In this document: piece by piece, positions 1 through 8,513 of the stretch
Numbering within the stretch: the stretch's first letter is position 1
Layout: each line of letters opens with the position of its first letter
Assembly: GCF_003674065.1 (NCBI RefSeq)
Contig: NZ_RDBE01000008.1
Span: forward strand, 1-64,000
Reading direction: 5' to 3'
Source of the DNA: Nocardioides mangrovicus
GTDB taxonomy: Bacteria; Actinomycetota; Actinomycetes; Propionibacteriales; Nocardioidaceae
Length of the DNA stretch: 64,000 nt
The notes under the pieces: generated by a model
Told to the model about the DNA's origin: nothing
What the model saw: only the letters and a program-made list of their open reading frames with translations
Databases searched by the model: none
Position numbers and translations under genes: made by a program

Positions 1-1
1 G

Positions 2-28
2 ACCAGCCTCGAGGACGTCCTGTCCTGA
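2..28 (+). CDS. C-terminal end of upstream gene (probably NUDIX hydrolase), partial
   Basis: The window opens inside a reading frame that ends ...TSLEDVLS followed by TGA at 26-28. Only nine codons are visible, so the product cannot be read from sequence. By established actinobacterial gene order (pyrG, NUDIX/ADP-ribose pyrophosphatase-like gene, xerD) it is most likely the NUDIX gene. Its stop codon overlaps the CTG proposed as the xerD start, which implies translational coupling. Confidence 0.4.
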   Translation, partial: TSLEDVLS

Positions 29-954
29 AGCTGGACCAGGCCGTTCGGACCTACCTCGACCACCTCAGCGTCGAACGCGGGGTGGCCGCCAACACCCTGA
101 CCTCCTACCGTCGCGACCTGCGTCGCTACGTCGGCTACCTCGGCGCGCTCGGAGTCGACGACCCGGTGGAGGTGACGCCGGCCCAGGTGACCGGCTTCCT
201 CATGGCGCTGCGCGAGGGCGACGAGGACCACCCGCCGCTCTCGGCCAGCTCGGCGGGCCGGGCGGTCGTCGCCGTGCGCGGCTTCCACAAGTTCGCGCTG
301 CGCGACGCCATCACCACGACCGACCCCTCGGCCGGCGTCCGCCCGCCCCCGCCGGCCAAGCGACTGCCCAAGGCCCTGCCGCTGCCTGACGTGGAGGCGA
401 TCTTGGCCGCCGGGGGAGAGGGCACCGCCCTCGCCGCTCGCGACCGCGCGCTGCTCGAGGTCCTCTACGGCACCGGCGCCCGGATCTCCGAGGCGGTGGG
501 CCTCGACGTCGACGACCTCGATCTCGACCCGGCCCACGAGCCGGGCACCGTGCTGCTGCGCGGCAAGGGCGGCAAGGAGCGGCTGGTGCCGGTCGGCTCG
601 TACGCCCGCGAGGCGGTGGCGGCCTACCTCGCCGGCCCGCGCACCGATCTGGTCTCGGCCACCCGGAGCACGCCGGCGCTGTTCCTCAACGCCCGCGGCG
701 GCCGGCTCTCCCGGCAGAGCGCGTGGACGATCATCACCAAGGCCGCCGAGCGCGCCGGCGTGACGGCGGACGTCTCGCCGCACACGCTGCGCCACTCCTT
801 CGCCACGCACCTGCTCGAGGGCGGTGCGGACGTCCGCGTCGTGCAGGAGCTGCTGGGCCACGCCTCGGTGACCACGACGCAGATCTACACGATGGTCACC
901 GTCGACGCGCTGCGCGAGGTGTACGCAGCGGCCCATCCCCGCGCTCTCGACTAG
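25..954 (+). CDS. xerD: Site-specific tyrosine recombinase XerD
   Basis: Resolves chromosome dimers at dif together with XerC, in the cytoplasm. The N-terminal SAM-like core-binding domain reads [12 protein letters not shown]...TLTSYRRDL. The C-terminal catalytic domain shows the arginine of TGARISEA, the lysine of [36 protein letters not shown] and the nucleophilic Tyr near the C-terminus. The first ATG/GTG in frame is GTG 82, but the conserved N-terminus begins earlier; CTG 25, which overlaps the previous stop as CTGA, restores a normal length of 309 aa. Starts at 31 or 82 are alternatives. The 3' end overlaps the convergent flippase gene by 59 bp. Its place in the xerD-parA-scpA neighbourhood argues for the housekeeping recombinase, not a phage integrase. 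Confidence 0.93.
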   Translation: MKLDQAVRTYLDHLSVERGVAANTLTSYRRDLRRYVGYLGALGVDDPVEVTPAQVTGFLMALREGDEDHPPLSASSAGRAVVAVRGFHKFALRDAITTTDPSAGVRPPPPAKRLPKALPLPDVEAILAAGGEGTALAARDRALLEVLYGTGARISEAVGLDVDDLDLDPAHEPGTVLLRGKGGKERLVPVGSYAREAVAAYLAGPRTDLVSATRSTPALFLNARGGRLSRQSAWTIITKAAERAGVTADVSPHTLRHSFATHLLEGGADVRVVQELLGHASVTTTQIYTMVTVDALREVYAAAHPRALD

Positions 955-2203
955 AGGATCCGACCAGGTCGAGCATCGCGAGGACGGCCAGCACCACCTG
1001 GATCACCAGGTAGCCGGCACCGAGCAGGGCCAGGCCGCGGCCGGTGGGCGCCACGCCGGCCAGGGCGACCAGGCTCAGCGCGCTGGCCCAGTGCAACGCA
1101 GCCATGTGGCCCACCCGGTCGCGGGCGAAGTGCACCGCGGCGACCAGCACGACGACCGCCCGCAGCAGCGCACCGCTCACCACCAGCCGGAGCATGGTCT
1201 GCCCCTCGGCGGCGTAGAGCGGGCCGAACAGCTGCAGCAACGGGTGCGCGAGCAGCCCCGCGACGAGCAGTGGTCCGGCGAAGAGCGGCAGCACCCGGCG
1301 GGCGGCCTGGCCGAACATGCGCCACGAGCCGCCACGGAGCCGGACGACGGCCGCGTTGCCGAACCCGATGCTGGCCACGTCGAGGGCGTTGAGGCCGAGC
1401 CAGACCACGGCGAAGACCGCTCCGGTGGCCGCGCCGTAGCGGGCCACGACCACCACGGGCACCAGGTTGTTGAGCAAGGTGGTGCCCATCATCGCGAACC
1501 AGGTGCCGCCGGCGGTCAGCGTCGCCTCCCGACGAGTCGGCAGCCGACCCGGGCCCGTGGCCCGGTGGGCGTTGCGCAGCAGGCCGGCGCTGACCGCGAC
1601 CACGCACAGCGCGGTGCCGATGACCCACGACAGGATCAGCCCAAGCGCCCCGAACCGGTCGGCCAGTAGCACCAGCAGGCCGATGCGGACGATGCCGAAG
1701 CCCACGTTCTCCACCGGCACCCAGCGCGCGGCGCCCAGGCCGGTGAGCACGAAGTCCTGGACGTGGAAGAGCATCCACACCAGCGCCGCCACGACGAAGA
1801 GCGCGCGGCCGCCGACGGGACCCAGGCCGCTCCAGCGGTCCACCGGCGCCACCAGCGTCCAGAGCACGGCCGCCACCAGGCAGGAGGCCAGCGCGCCGGC
1901 GTAGACCCGGCGCAGCAGCCGTGGCGCGAGCGAGCCGGCGTGGGTGAGCCAGCGCATCGCGGCCTGGCTCAGTCCCAGCTCGGCGATCGCGGCCACGAGC
2001 AGGAAGCCGTTGACGAACGCGGCGGCGTGCCCGACCTGGGCCGGGTGCAGCAGCCGGGCCGCGAGCAGCCAGCCGACCAGCCCGATGAGGGCGGTGAACA
2101 TGGCGCTGGCCCCCAGCGCCGCGCCGTCGCGGAAGAAGGCGCGGATGTCTGAACTCTCCGACTTGACCGGTTCTGTCTGGCTAGCATGGACGTGGGTGCT
2201 CAT
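896..2203 (-). CDS. Polysaccharide/lipid-linked sugar flippase, MATE/Wzx-like membrane protein
   Basis: A 435-aa integral membrane protein with about 12 hydrophobic segments after a short polar N-terminus ([18 protein letters not shown]). The layout, with paired helices such as [19 protein letters not shown] and [18 protein letters not shown], is that of oligosaccharide flippases of the MOP superfamily, which move undecaprenyl-linked glycans across the membrane. It lies at the edge of a deoxysugar and glycosyltransferase island (896-8513), divergent from the GT2 gene, and overlaps the xerD 3' end in convergent orientation. The substrate cannot be told. A MOP-type membrane protein of other function is less likely, given the neighbours. 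Confidence 0.75.
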   Translation of the reverse strand: MSTHVHASQTEPVKSESSDIRAFFRDGAALGASAMFTALIGLVGWLLAARLLHPAQVGHAAAFVNGFLLVAAIAELGLSQAAMRWLTHAGSLAPRLLRRVYAGALASCLVAAVLWTLVAPVDRWSGLGPVGGRALFVVAALVWMLFHVQDFVLTGLGAARWVPVENVGFGIVRIGLLVLLADRFGALGLILSWVIGTALCVVAVSAGLLRNAHRATGPGRLPTRREATLTAGGTWFAMMGTTLLNNLVPVVVVARYGAATGAVFAVVWLGLNALDVASIGFGNAAVVRLRGGSWRMFGQAARRVLPLFAGPLLVAGLLAHPLLQLFGPLYAAEGQTMLRLVVSGALLRAVVVLVAAVHFARDRVGHMAALHWASALSLVALAGVAPTGRGLALLGAGYLVIQVVLAVLAMLDLVGSSSRERGDGPLRTPRAARRR

Positions 2204-2250
2204 GCCGGGGCGCCCGTTCGGTCGTTCGTCGCGTCGGGGGAGGTCGGGTC

Positions 2251-3120
2251 GTGGCCGGTCCGCGCGCCAGCGTCGTCGTCCCGGTCTACCAGGCCGAGCG
2301 GCACGTCGAGGAGACGCTGCGCAGCGTGCTGGCCCAGACCTACGCCGACCTCGAGGTCGTCGTGCTCGACAACGCCTGCACCGACGCGACCCCGCACATC
2401 CTGGCCCGCTACGCCGACGATCCCCGGCTGCGCGTGGTGCGCAACGCCACCGTGCTGCCGCTGGCGGAGAACTGGAACGCCGCGGTGTCCCTGGCCACCG
2501 GCGACCTGGTCAAGGTGGTGTGCGCCGACGACCTGGTGCACCCCGACATCGTCGCCCGGCAGGTCGCCGCCTTCGAGGCCGACCCGGGCCTGGCCCTGGT
2601 CTCCTGCCGGCGCCACATCGTCAGCGAGGACACCCGTGTGATCGCCAGCGACCGGGGCCTGATGGGACTGACCGGCCGGCACTCGGGACGCGAGACGGTG
2701 CGCCGCGTGGTCCGCAACGGCGGCAACCCGATCGGCGAGCCCGGCTGCGTGATGTTCCGCCGGGTCGACTTCGACTCGACCGGCGGCTTCGACGCCAGCC
2801 TGGTCTTCCCGATGGACATCGACATGTGGGTGCGCCTGCTGAAGTTCGGCGACTTCCACGGCCTGCCCGACTCGCTGGCCGCCTTCCGCGCCGGCACCGG
2901 CAGCATCTCCGCCGGCGTCACCGCGGCCATGTACGCCGACCAGCGCCGGCTGACCGACCGCCTGGGCTCCGATCCGTTCTGGCAGGTCGACCGCACCAGC
3001 CGGCTGCTGGGCCGGGCGGGCAACGTCAGCTCGCAGCTGCGCCACCGGGCGCTGTTCTTGGCCTCGGCCCGCGCCAACCGTCGCTTCGGCGCCGGGCGTG
3101 AGCTCGACTGGTCGCTCTAG
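2251..3120 (+). CDS. Family 2 glycosyltransferase
   Basis: 289 aa with a GT-A fold signature: SVVVPVYQAERHVEETLRSVLAQTY near the N-terminus, LDNACTDAT, and the metal-binding DxD-like CADD in LVKVVCADDLVHPD, followed by GGFDASLVFPMDIDMWVRL, the usual C-terminal acceptor-side motif. It transfers a sugar from a nucleotide donor to a lipid- or protein-linked acceptor at the cytoplasmic face. GTG start. It is divergent from the flippase (47 bp apart) and convergent with the methyltransferase at 3132. Together these genes suggest assembly of an exported glycan; donor and acceptor are unknown. Confidence 0.85.
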   Translation: MAGPRASVVVPVYQAERHVEETLRSVLAQTYADLEVVVLDNACTDATPHILARYADDPRLRVVRNATVLPLAENWNAAVSLATGDLVKVVCADDLVHPDIVARQVAAFEADPGLALVSCRRHIVSEDTRVIASDRGLMGLTGRHSGRETVRRVVRNGGNPIGEPGCVMFRRVDFDSTGGFDASLVFPMDIDMWVRLLKFGDFHGLPDSLAAFRAGTGSISAGVTAAMYADQRRLTDRLGSDPFWQVDRTSRLLGRAGNVSSQLRHRALFLASARANRRFGAGRELDWSL

Positions 3121-3131
3121 CGCAGCCGGCG

Positions 3132-4205
3132 TCAGCACGGCGCGGCCCAGCGTCCCTCGAGGCTCGGCAGGGCGTGGCCCACCTCGCGGGCGAGGTCGGG
3201 CAGCAGCAGCCACACCCGCTCGGGGTCGGCGGCGACGAGCTCGGTAGGGGAGACGATCGGCACCCGCGTCCCGGGCATGGTGCGCCCCTGCTTGCCCGGC
3301 GAGGCGTCGGCCACGGCCAGCAGCCGGTCGGGGGTGGCCCCGGCCCGGTGGAGCACCGCCACCGCCCGCGACGCGGCGCCGTAGGCGTACCAGGACCCGC
3401 CGGCCAGCGCCTCGGCGAGGGCGTCGGTCTCGGCGTCGGCCGCCTGCTGCAGCGAGCGGAGCGCAGTGGCGTCGGTGACGCCGATCCGGGCCTCCCGCTC
3501 GAGCATGGCGCTCACCCACTCGTCGGGCACGGCGTCGCGGCTCGCGGCCAGCAGCACGGTGCCGCCGTAGAGGTCGAACTCCCAGACCGTCGCGGGCGCC
3601 AGGCCGACCTGGCCGAGCAGCGTGCCGAGCGCGGTGAGCGAGTAGTAGCCGGTGTGGCCGTGACGCAGCGAGCTCCACTGCCCCTGCTCGACGATCGTGG
3701 CGAGGCTGTGGAAAAGCAGCAGCAGGACGCCGTCGTCGGCCAGCCGATCGGCCCGCTCGCGGATGGCGGCCGCCTGGTCGGGCTCGTGCATCAGGCCGAA
3801 GGTGTCGACGACGACGTCGGCCCGCTCCTCGGCGTCGAGCCAGCCGTAGGGCCGCAGCAGCGACAGCCACGACCCGCCGTGCGGCGAGCCGAACTCCACG
3901 ACGCTGCGCGCGCCCGGGTACGCGGCCGTGACCAGGTCGACGGCGATCGCGGCCTGGTCGCGCAGCGCCTGCGGCTCGACGGCCAGCGGCTCCTCCGCCG
4001 CGGTGTCGTCCTCGGCCAGCTGGGCCAGGCCACACGCGGGGCACAGCCACATCGCCAGCGGATGCAACGCGTCGGGCACCGGTGCGTCGGGCAGCGGGAA
4101 GTCGTCGGCCGCCGGCACCGGGCCGAGGTCGAGCACGACGTCGCCCGCGCCGCCGAGGGCGCCGCACGCGGCGCAGTGGAGCTCACCTGGGGCCGACTCA
4201 CCCAT
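3132..4205 (-). CDS. Sugar C-methyltransferase-like protein (Zn-ribbon plus SAM methyltransferase)
   Basis: 357 aa. The N-terminus has two CxxC pairs (CAACG and CPACG) typical of the zinc-binding domain of TylC3/NovU-type nucleotide-sugar C-methyltransferases. A methyltransferase-like middle (VVEFGSPHGGSWLSLLRPYG) follows, then the C-terminal domain (YGAASRAVAVL, LAVADASPGKQGRTMPGTRVPI). The SAM loop reads EFGSPHGGS where the family usually has E(I/V)GSNDG, so activity may be altered. ATG 4205 is chosen because upstream in-frame codons run into the divergent epimerase gene, whose start lies 13 bp away. Together with the paralogue at 7266 it points to a branched-chain, C-methylated sugar. Confidence 0.72.
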   Translation of the reverse strand: MGESAPGELHCAACGALGGAGDVVLDLGPVPAADDFPLPDAPVPDALHPLAMWLCPACGLAQLAEDDTAAEEPLAVEPQALRDQAAIAVDLVTAAYPGARSVVEFGSPHGGSWLSLLRPYGWLDAEERADVVVDTFGLMHEPDQAAAIRERADRLADDGVLLLLFHSLATIVEQGQWSSLRHGHTGYYSLTALGTLLGQVGLAPATVWEFDLYGGTVLLAASRDAVPDEWVSAMLEREARIGVTDATALRSLQQAADAETDALAEALAGGSWYAYGAASRAVAVLHRAGATPDRLLAVADASPGKQGRTMPGTRVPIVSPTELVAADPERVWLLLPDLAREVGHALPSLEGRWAAPC

Positions 4206-4218
4206 TACCGTCACTCCT

Positions 4219-4773
4219 ATGCGGGTCGAGACCACGGCGCTGGCCGGGCTGCTGGTGCTGGTCCCGGACGTCCGCCACGACGAGCGCGGCTTCTTCACCC
4301 GGACCTTCGAGGTCGACCTGGCCCGCGCCCACGGGCTGGACCCGGACGCGTTCGTGCAGGACAGCCAGTCGCGCTCGCGCCAGGGCGTGGTCCGCGGCCT
4401 GCACGGACGCGGCGGAGCCGGCGAGGCCAAGCTGGTCCGCTGCGCGAACGGCGCCGTGCACGACGTGGTGGTCGACATCCGTCCCGGCTCGGCCACCTTC
4501 GGCCGCTGGCTGGCCACCCGGCTCGACGACGTCGAGCACCGCCACCTCTACATCCCCGCCGGGTTCCTGCACGGCCACCAGACGCTGACCCCGACCGCCG
4601 ACGTCTGCTACCGCATCGACCGCGAGCACAACCAGGCCGAGGACCTCGCGGTCCGCTACGACGACCCCGACCTGGGCGTCGAGTGGCCCGCCCCGGTCAC
4701 CGTGGTCAGCGACCGCGACGCCCACGCGCCGTCCTGGCAGCACCTGCAGCACCTGCTCGCCTCAGACCAGTGA
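4219..4773 (+). CDS. rfbC: dTDP-4-dehydrorhamnose 3,5-epimerase family protein (RmlC-like)
   Basis: 184 aa, the normal RmlC length, cupin fold. Recognisable blocks are DERGFFTRTFEVD, the catalytic histidine in VVRGLHGRGG, KLVRCANGAVHDVVVDIRPGS, and YIPAGFLHGHQTL, where the second family histidine is expected. It epimerises C3 and/or C5 of a 4-keto-6-deoxy nucleotide sugar. The usual HYQ after RGL is HGR here, so it may be one of the single-centre epimerases of unusual deoxysugar pathways. ATG 4219 starts 13 bp from the divergent methyltransferase start. Its end overlaps the convergent SDR gene by 12 bp. A 4,6-dehydratase to make its substrate is not seen in the window. Confidence 0.82.
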   Translation: MRVETTALAGLLVLVPDVRHDERGFFTRTFEVDLARAHGLDPDAFVQDSQSRSRQGVVRGLHGRGGAGEAKLVRCANGAVHDVVVDIRPGSATFGRWLATRLDDVEHRHLYIPAGFLHGHQTLTPTADVCYRIDREHNQAEDLAVRYDDPDLGVEWPAPVTVVSDRDAHAPSWQHLQHLLASDQ

Positions 4774-5793
4774 GACCAGCGGCCGCATCGCGGCGTCGAT
4801 CTGACCGGCCCGCTGCCGCTCGGTGAGCACGTGGAGCCGGACGTGGTCGTGGCCGAAGGCGTGCGCAGTGAGGCCGAGCTCGTCGTAGGCGGCGGCCAGC
4901 TCGGCGGCGCCGGCCGCGATGTCCCAACGGCACTCCCAGTGCGGCAGTGCGGATCGGATGGCCGCGAAGTCCACGCGGTAGGAGCGCGGGTCGCCGCCGT
5001 GCTCGCCGGTGATGTCGAGCACCGAGCCGGGCACGGCGGCCGCGACGTGCTCGGCGATCTGGGCCACGGTCACGTTGTTCTTCTCGTGTCCGACGTTGAA
5101 GGCGCGGTCGTGCACGGCTTCGCGCGGCGCGGTCAGGGCCGCCTCGAAGGCGGTCGCGATGTCCTCGGCGTGGACCAGTGGGCGCCACGGGGTGCCGTCG
5201 CTGAGCACGGTGACGCGCCCGGTCAGCACCGCCGAGCCGACCAGGTTGTTCAACACGATGTCGGCGCGCAGCCGGGGCGAGAAGCCGAAGGCCGTGGCGT
5301 TGCGCAGGTAGACGGGCTCGAAGGACGCATCGGCCAGCGCGTGCAGGTCCTCCTCCACGCGCACCTTCGACACCGCGTACGGCGTGACCGGGTGCAGGTC
5401 GGCGCTCTCGTCGACCAGGATCTCGCCCGCAGCGCCGTAGACCGAGCAGGTGCTGGCGTACAGGAAGCGCCGGACGCCGGCCTGCTTGGCCGCCCTCGCC
5501 AGCCGCACCGACGCCTCGTGGTTGATGTCGTAGGTGATCTGGGGGGCCAGCGAGCCCAGCGGGTCGTTGGACAGCGCCGCGAGGTGCACCACGGCCTCGA
5601 AGCCGGCCAGGTGGTCGGGCGTGACGTCGCGCAGGTCGACGTCGAGGCCGGGCGGGTCGAGCGGCGCGGGACCGAGGACCCGGTCGGCGAAGAGCCCGGT
5701 GTCGAGGCCGACGACGTCGTGGCCGGCGTCGCGCAGGACGCGGGTCATGACGGTGCCGAGGTAGCCGAGGTGGCCGGTGACGAGAACGCGCAT
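4762..5793 (-). CDS. NAD-dependent epimerase/dehydratase (extended SDR)
   Basis: 343 aa. The N-terminal Rossmann motif is VLVTGHLGYLGTVMTRVLRDAG, then VVHLAALSNDP, STCSVYG and the catalytic YAVSK (YxxxK), followed by RNATAFGFSPRLR and the late VHAEDIATAFEAAL. These are marks of extended short-chain dehydrogenases acting on nucleotide sugars (4-epimerases, 4,6-dehydratases or 4-ketoreductases). Exact chemistry cannot be assigned. It starts the minus-strand set that is followed toward lower coordinates only by the convergent epimerase gene; upstream lies the PIG-L gene, 16 bp away, so it probably belongs to the 8513-to-4762 operon. Confidence 0.85.
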   Translation of the reverse strand: MRVLVTGHLGYLGTVMTRVLRDAGHDVVGLDTGLFADRVLGPAPLDPPGLDVDLRDVTPDHLAGFEAVVHLAALSNDPLGSLAPQITYDINHEASVRLARAAKQAGVRRFLYASTCSVYGAAGEILVDESADLHPVTPYAVSKVRVEEDLHALADASFEPVYLRNATAFGFSPRLRADIVLNNLVGSAVLTGRVTVLSDGTPWRPLVHAEDIATAFEAALTAPREAVHDRAFNVGHEKNNVTVAQIAEHVAAAVPGSVLDITGEHGGDPRSYRVDFAAIRSALPHWECRWDIAAGAAELAAAYDELGLTAHAFGHDHVRLHVLTERQRAGQIDAAMRPLVSLV

Positions 5794-5809
5794 GGTCAGC
5801 AGTGCTCCT

Positions 5810-6451
5810 TCAGGACAGGGTGAGGACGGTCTTGTCGGTGACGAAGCCTTCGGCGTAGCGCTCGTGGCACTGCGCGCCCCGCACCCGCATCAGGGCGCGG
5901 AAGGCCTCCTCGTCGAACCAGTCGTGGGCGGACTGGGACGGGTAGCTCTTCTCGATGACGGCCACCTTGGTCGCGACGACGTCCTCGTCGGCCGGGACCA
6001 GCACGGTGGTGACGGGCAGGTCGCTCTCCCACTTGAGGATCTCGTAGCCCAGGTGCAGCGCCGAGCGGAATGCCGTCGGCACCAGCTCGCCGAGCAGCCG
6101 GTGGTCCTGGTGGGCGTCGTGACGCTGGGGCGAGAGCACCAGGTCGGTGCTCCCGATCGCGGCGAGGCGTTGCAGGGCGTCCTTGACCCGGTCGCGGTGG
6201 TCGGGCAGCCGGCCGTCGGGCAGGTCGAGCACGCTCAGCCGGACGTCGGCGTCGGGCAGCATCGTCGCCAGCGCGTCGTGCTCCTCCTGCTCACGGGCGG
6301 TGCCGCCGCCGCTGAGCACCAGGGCACGCACGACCAGACCCGGGTTGGCCGCGGCCAGTCGCAGCACCGTGGCGCCGCAGCCGATGGCGATGTCGTCGCA
6401 GTGGGCGCCGACCAGTGCCAGCTCGCGGACGCCGTCCAAGCGCAGTCTCAC
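5810..6451 (-). CDS. PIG-L (LmbE) family deacetylase
   Basis: 213 aa. The metal site appears as LALVGAHCDDIAIGCG near the N-terminus (canonical form AHPDDE; the two aspartates are kept, the following Glu is Ile) and as the later HDAHQDH cluster. The family hydrolyses N-acetyl groups from GlcNAc-containing substrates through a Zn-bound water. The chosen GTG at 6451 overlaps the TGA of the upstream nucleotidylyltransferase gene (GTGA), so the genes are coupled. In this setting it probably deacetylates an N-acyl amino sugar on a precursor of the exported glycan. A mycothiol-type MshB role is less likely because of the neighbours. Confidence 0.8.
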   Translation of the reverse strand: MRLRLDGVRELALVGAHCDDIAIGCGATVLRLAAANPGLVVRALVLSGGGTAREQEEHDALATMLPDADVRLSVLDLPDGRLPDHRDRVKDALQRLAAIGSTDLVLSPQRHDAHQDHRLLGELVPTAFRSALHLGYEILKWESDLPVTTVLVPADEDVVATKVAVIEKSYPSQSAHDWFDEEAFRALMRVRGAQCHERYAEGFVTDKTVLTLS

Positions 6452-7269
6452 CGCACGGCCTCCAGCGCCGGGAACGGCGCCGGGGGACGCTCCCAGACCG
6501 CCCAGGGGCGCTGCCCGCCGGCCCACAGCGCGTCGAGCTCGGCGCGCTCCTTGAAGGTGTCGGCCGGCTTCCAGAACCCGGTGTGCTCCTGCGCGATGAG
6601 CCGGCCCTGCGCGGCCAGGGCGCTGCAGGCGTCCTCCACCAGGTCGCCGTTCTCCGGCAGGTGGTCGAAGACCTCGGGGGAGAGGACGAAGTAGCCGCCG
6701 TTCACGCGCAGCGGCAGGTCGGCGGCCCGGTGGATCCGGTCGACGCGGATCGGGCCCTCGTCCAACGGCATCGGCTCGACGTAGTGGAACGAGCTGGGCG
6801 GCGGGACCACCATCATCGACGCCGCCGCGCCGGTGGTGTGGAAGCGCTCGACCATGGTGTCCAGCGGGGCGTCGGTGAGGACGTCGGCGTAGTTGGCCAA
6901 GAAGGGCTCGCCCGGGCTCAGGTGCTCGCACACCCGCCGCAACCGCTCGCCGATCGCGGTCTCCAGGCCGGTGTCGACGAAGGTGATCGTCCAGTCGGCG
7001 ATGTCGCTGCCGAGCAGCTCGACGCGACCCCCGCGCAGGACGAAGTCGTTGGAGGCGGTCTCCTGGTAGTGGACGAAGTAGTCCTTGATCGCGTTGCCGC
7101 CGTAGCCCAGCGCCAGCACGAACTCGGTGTGGCCGAAGTGGGCGTAGTAGCGCATCACGTGCCACAGGAGCGGCCGCGGGCCCACCAGCTGCATCGGCTT
7201 GGGCAGCCCGGCCCCGTCCTCGCCGCGCATCCGCATGCCGTAGCCACCGCAGAACAGCACGACCTTCAT
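6448..7269 (-). CDS. Sugar-1-phosphate nucleotidylyltransferase (glucose-1-phosphate cytidylyltransferase-like)
   Basis: 273 aa. N-terminal VVLFCGGYGMRMR and LPKPMQLVGPRPLLWHVMRYY are the activated-nucleotide loop and KPM motif of the NTP_transferase family. The pattern LGYGGNAIKDYF, ITFVDTGLETAIGERLRRV and YADVLTDAPLD resembles RfbF-type CDP-glucose synthases more than RmlA. It would activate a hexose-1-phosphate as NDP-sugar for the island. The expected CDP-glucose 4,6-dehydratase is not in the window. ATG 7269 overlaps the upstream methyltransferase stop (ATGA), and its own stop overlaps the PIG-L start. Confidence 0.82.
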   Translation of the reverse strand: MKVVLFCGGYGMRMRGEDGAGLPKPMQLVGPRPLLWHVMRYYAHFGHTEFVLALGYGGNAIKDYFVHYQETASNDFVLRGGRVELLGSDIADWTITFVDTGLETAIGERLRRVCEHLSPGEPFLANYADVLTDAPLDTMVERFHTTGAAASMMVVPPPSSFHYVEPMPLDEGPIRVDRIHRAADLPLRVNGGYFVLSPEVFDHLPENGDLVEDACSALAAQGRLIAQEHTGFWKPADTFKERAELDALWAGGQRPWAVWERPPAPFPALEAVR

Positions 7270-8513
7270 CGCTCGACCCCGATCGTGCCGGCCTTCTCCA
7301 CGGTGAGCTGCGGGAGCGGGTAGACCAGCCGCGCGCCCCACTCGGCGGTGTGCGCGAGCTGGGCGTCGATCTCGGTCTTGAGGTTCCACGGGAGCACCAC
7401 GATCACCTCGGGCCGCAGCGTGTCGATCACGTCGGGATGGTGGATCGGGATCCTCGTGCCTGGGGTGAAGCGGCCGTGCTTGTAGGGGTTGCGGTCGACC
7501 AGGTAGGGCAGGAGGTCGGGCCGGATCCCGCAGAAGTTGAGCAGCGTGTTGCCCTTGCCGGGGGCGCCGTAGCCCGCGACCCGGACGCCGTCGCGGGCGC
7601 ACTCGACCAGGAACGCGACCAGGTCGCGCCGGATCCGCGCCACGCGGTCGGCCAGGCCCAGGTGGCCCTCGACGGTGTCGAGACCGACCCCCGCCTCCCG
7701 AGCGATCACCTCGGCGACGGCCGGCGCCACCGGGGCACCGAGCTCCTCGGGCCGGGCCCAGAGGCGGATCGAGCCGCCATGGGTGCTCAGCTCCTCCACG
7801 TCGACCAGCCGCAGCCCGCCGGTGGCCAGCGCCCGCTGTGCGGTCAGGACCGTGTAGTACTGGAAGTGCTCGTGGTAGATCGTGTCGAACTGCGCGTGCT
7901 CCATCAGGTGCAGCGCGTGGTGGACCTCGATGGAGACCCAGCCGTCGTCGGCGACCAGGTCGCGCAGCGCGCGGGTGAACCCGATGAGGTCGGGGATGTG
8001 GGCGTAGACGTTGTTGGCCACGACCAGGTCGGCGGGTCCGTGCTCGGCGCGCACGGTCGCAGCGACCTCCTCGGAGAGGAACTCCGTCAGCGTCGGGACG
8101 CCGACCTTGCGGGCCTCGGCGGAGACGTTCACCGACGGCTCGATGCCCAGGCACCGCACCTGGTCGGCGACCACGTGCTGGAGCAGGTAGCCGTCGTTGG
8201 AGGCGACCTCGACCACGAAGGAGTCCGCGCCCAGTCCGGCCCGGCGCGTGGCGTCGTCGACGAAGGTGCGCGCGTGCTGGACCCAGGAGTCGGAGTAGGA
8301 GGAGTGGTAGGCGTACTCGGTGAAGGTCTCGGCCGGCGTGATCAGGGCCGGGATCTGCAGCAGGAGGCAGTCCGCGCAGACCCGCAGGTGCAGCGGGTAG
8401 GTGGTCTCCGGGAGGTCGAGCTGCCCGGGCATCAGGAACGACTCGCACGGTGGCGTCGCCCCCAGGTCCACCACACTGCGCAGATCCTCTGCGCCACACA
8501 ACCGGCACTGCAC
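7266..8513 (-). CDS. Sugar C-methyltransferase (Zn-ribbon, SAM-binding, C-terminal C-MT domain)
   Basis: 415 aa, the typical family length. CRLCG...CADC forms the N-terminal zinc-binding domain. The SAM-binding region reads FVVEVASNDGYLLQHV with GIEPSVNVS. The signature IYHEHFQYYTV and the C-terminal GYGAPGKGNTLLNFCG are hallmarks of TylC3-type 3-C-methyltransferases, which methylate C3 of 4-keto nucleotide sugars. GTG 8513 is preferred because it opens directly on the zinc ribbon and has a G-rich stretch upstream; ATG 8582 would add 23 residues of unlike composition. It is the first gene of the minus-strand run 8513 to 4762, with 4-bp overlaps to the next two genes. It looks more intact than its paralogue at 3132. 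Confidence 0.88.
   Translation of the reverse strand: MQCRLCGAEDLRSVVDLGATPPCESFLMPGQLDLPETTYPLHLRVCADCLLLQIPALITPAETFTEYAYHSSYSDSWVQHARTFVDDATRRAGLGADSFVVEVASNDGYLLQHVVADQVRCLGIEPSVNVSAEARKVGVPTLTEFLSEEVAATVRAEHGPADLVVANNVYAHIPDLIGFTRALRDLVADDGWVSIEVHHALHLMEHAQFDTIYHEHFQYYTVLTAQRALATGGLRLVDVEELSTHGGSIRLWARPEELGAPVAPAVAEVIAREAGVGLDTVEGHLGLADRVARIRRDLVAFLVECARDGVRVAGYGAPGKGNTLLNFCGIRPDLLPYLVDRNPYKHGRFTPGTRIPIHHPDVIDTLRPEVIVVLPWNLKTEIDAQLAHTAEWGARLVYPLPQLTVEKAGTIGVER

Noticed and set aside
25-954. xerD considered as a phage or island integrase
   Set aside because: No att-like repeats, no phage genes, and it lies in the conserved xerD-parA-scpAB neighbourhood.
2200-4167. A minus-strand frame of about 650 codons opposite the GT2 gene and overlapping the methyltransferase in another frame
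   Set aside because: Arg/Ala/Gly-rich shadow; the GT2 and methyltransferase frames carry recognisable motifs.
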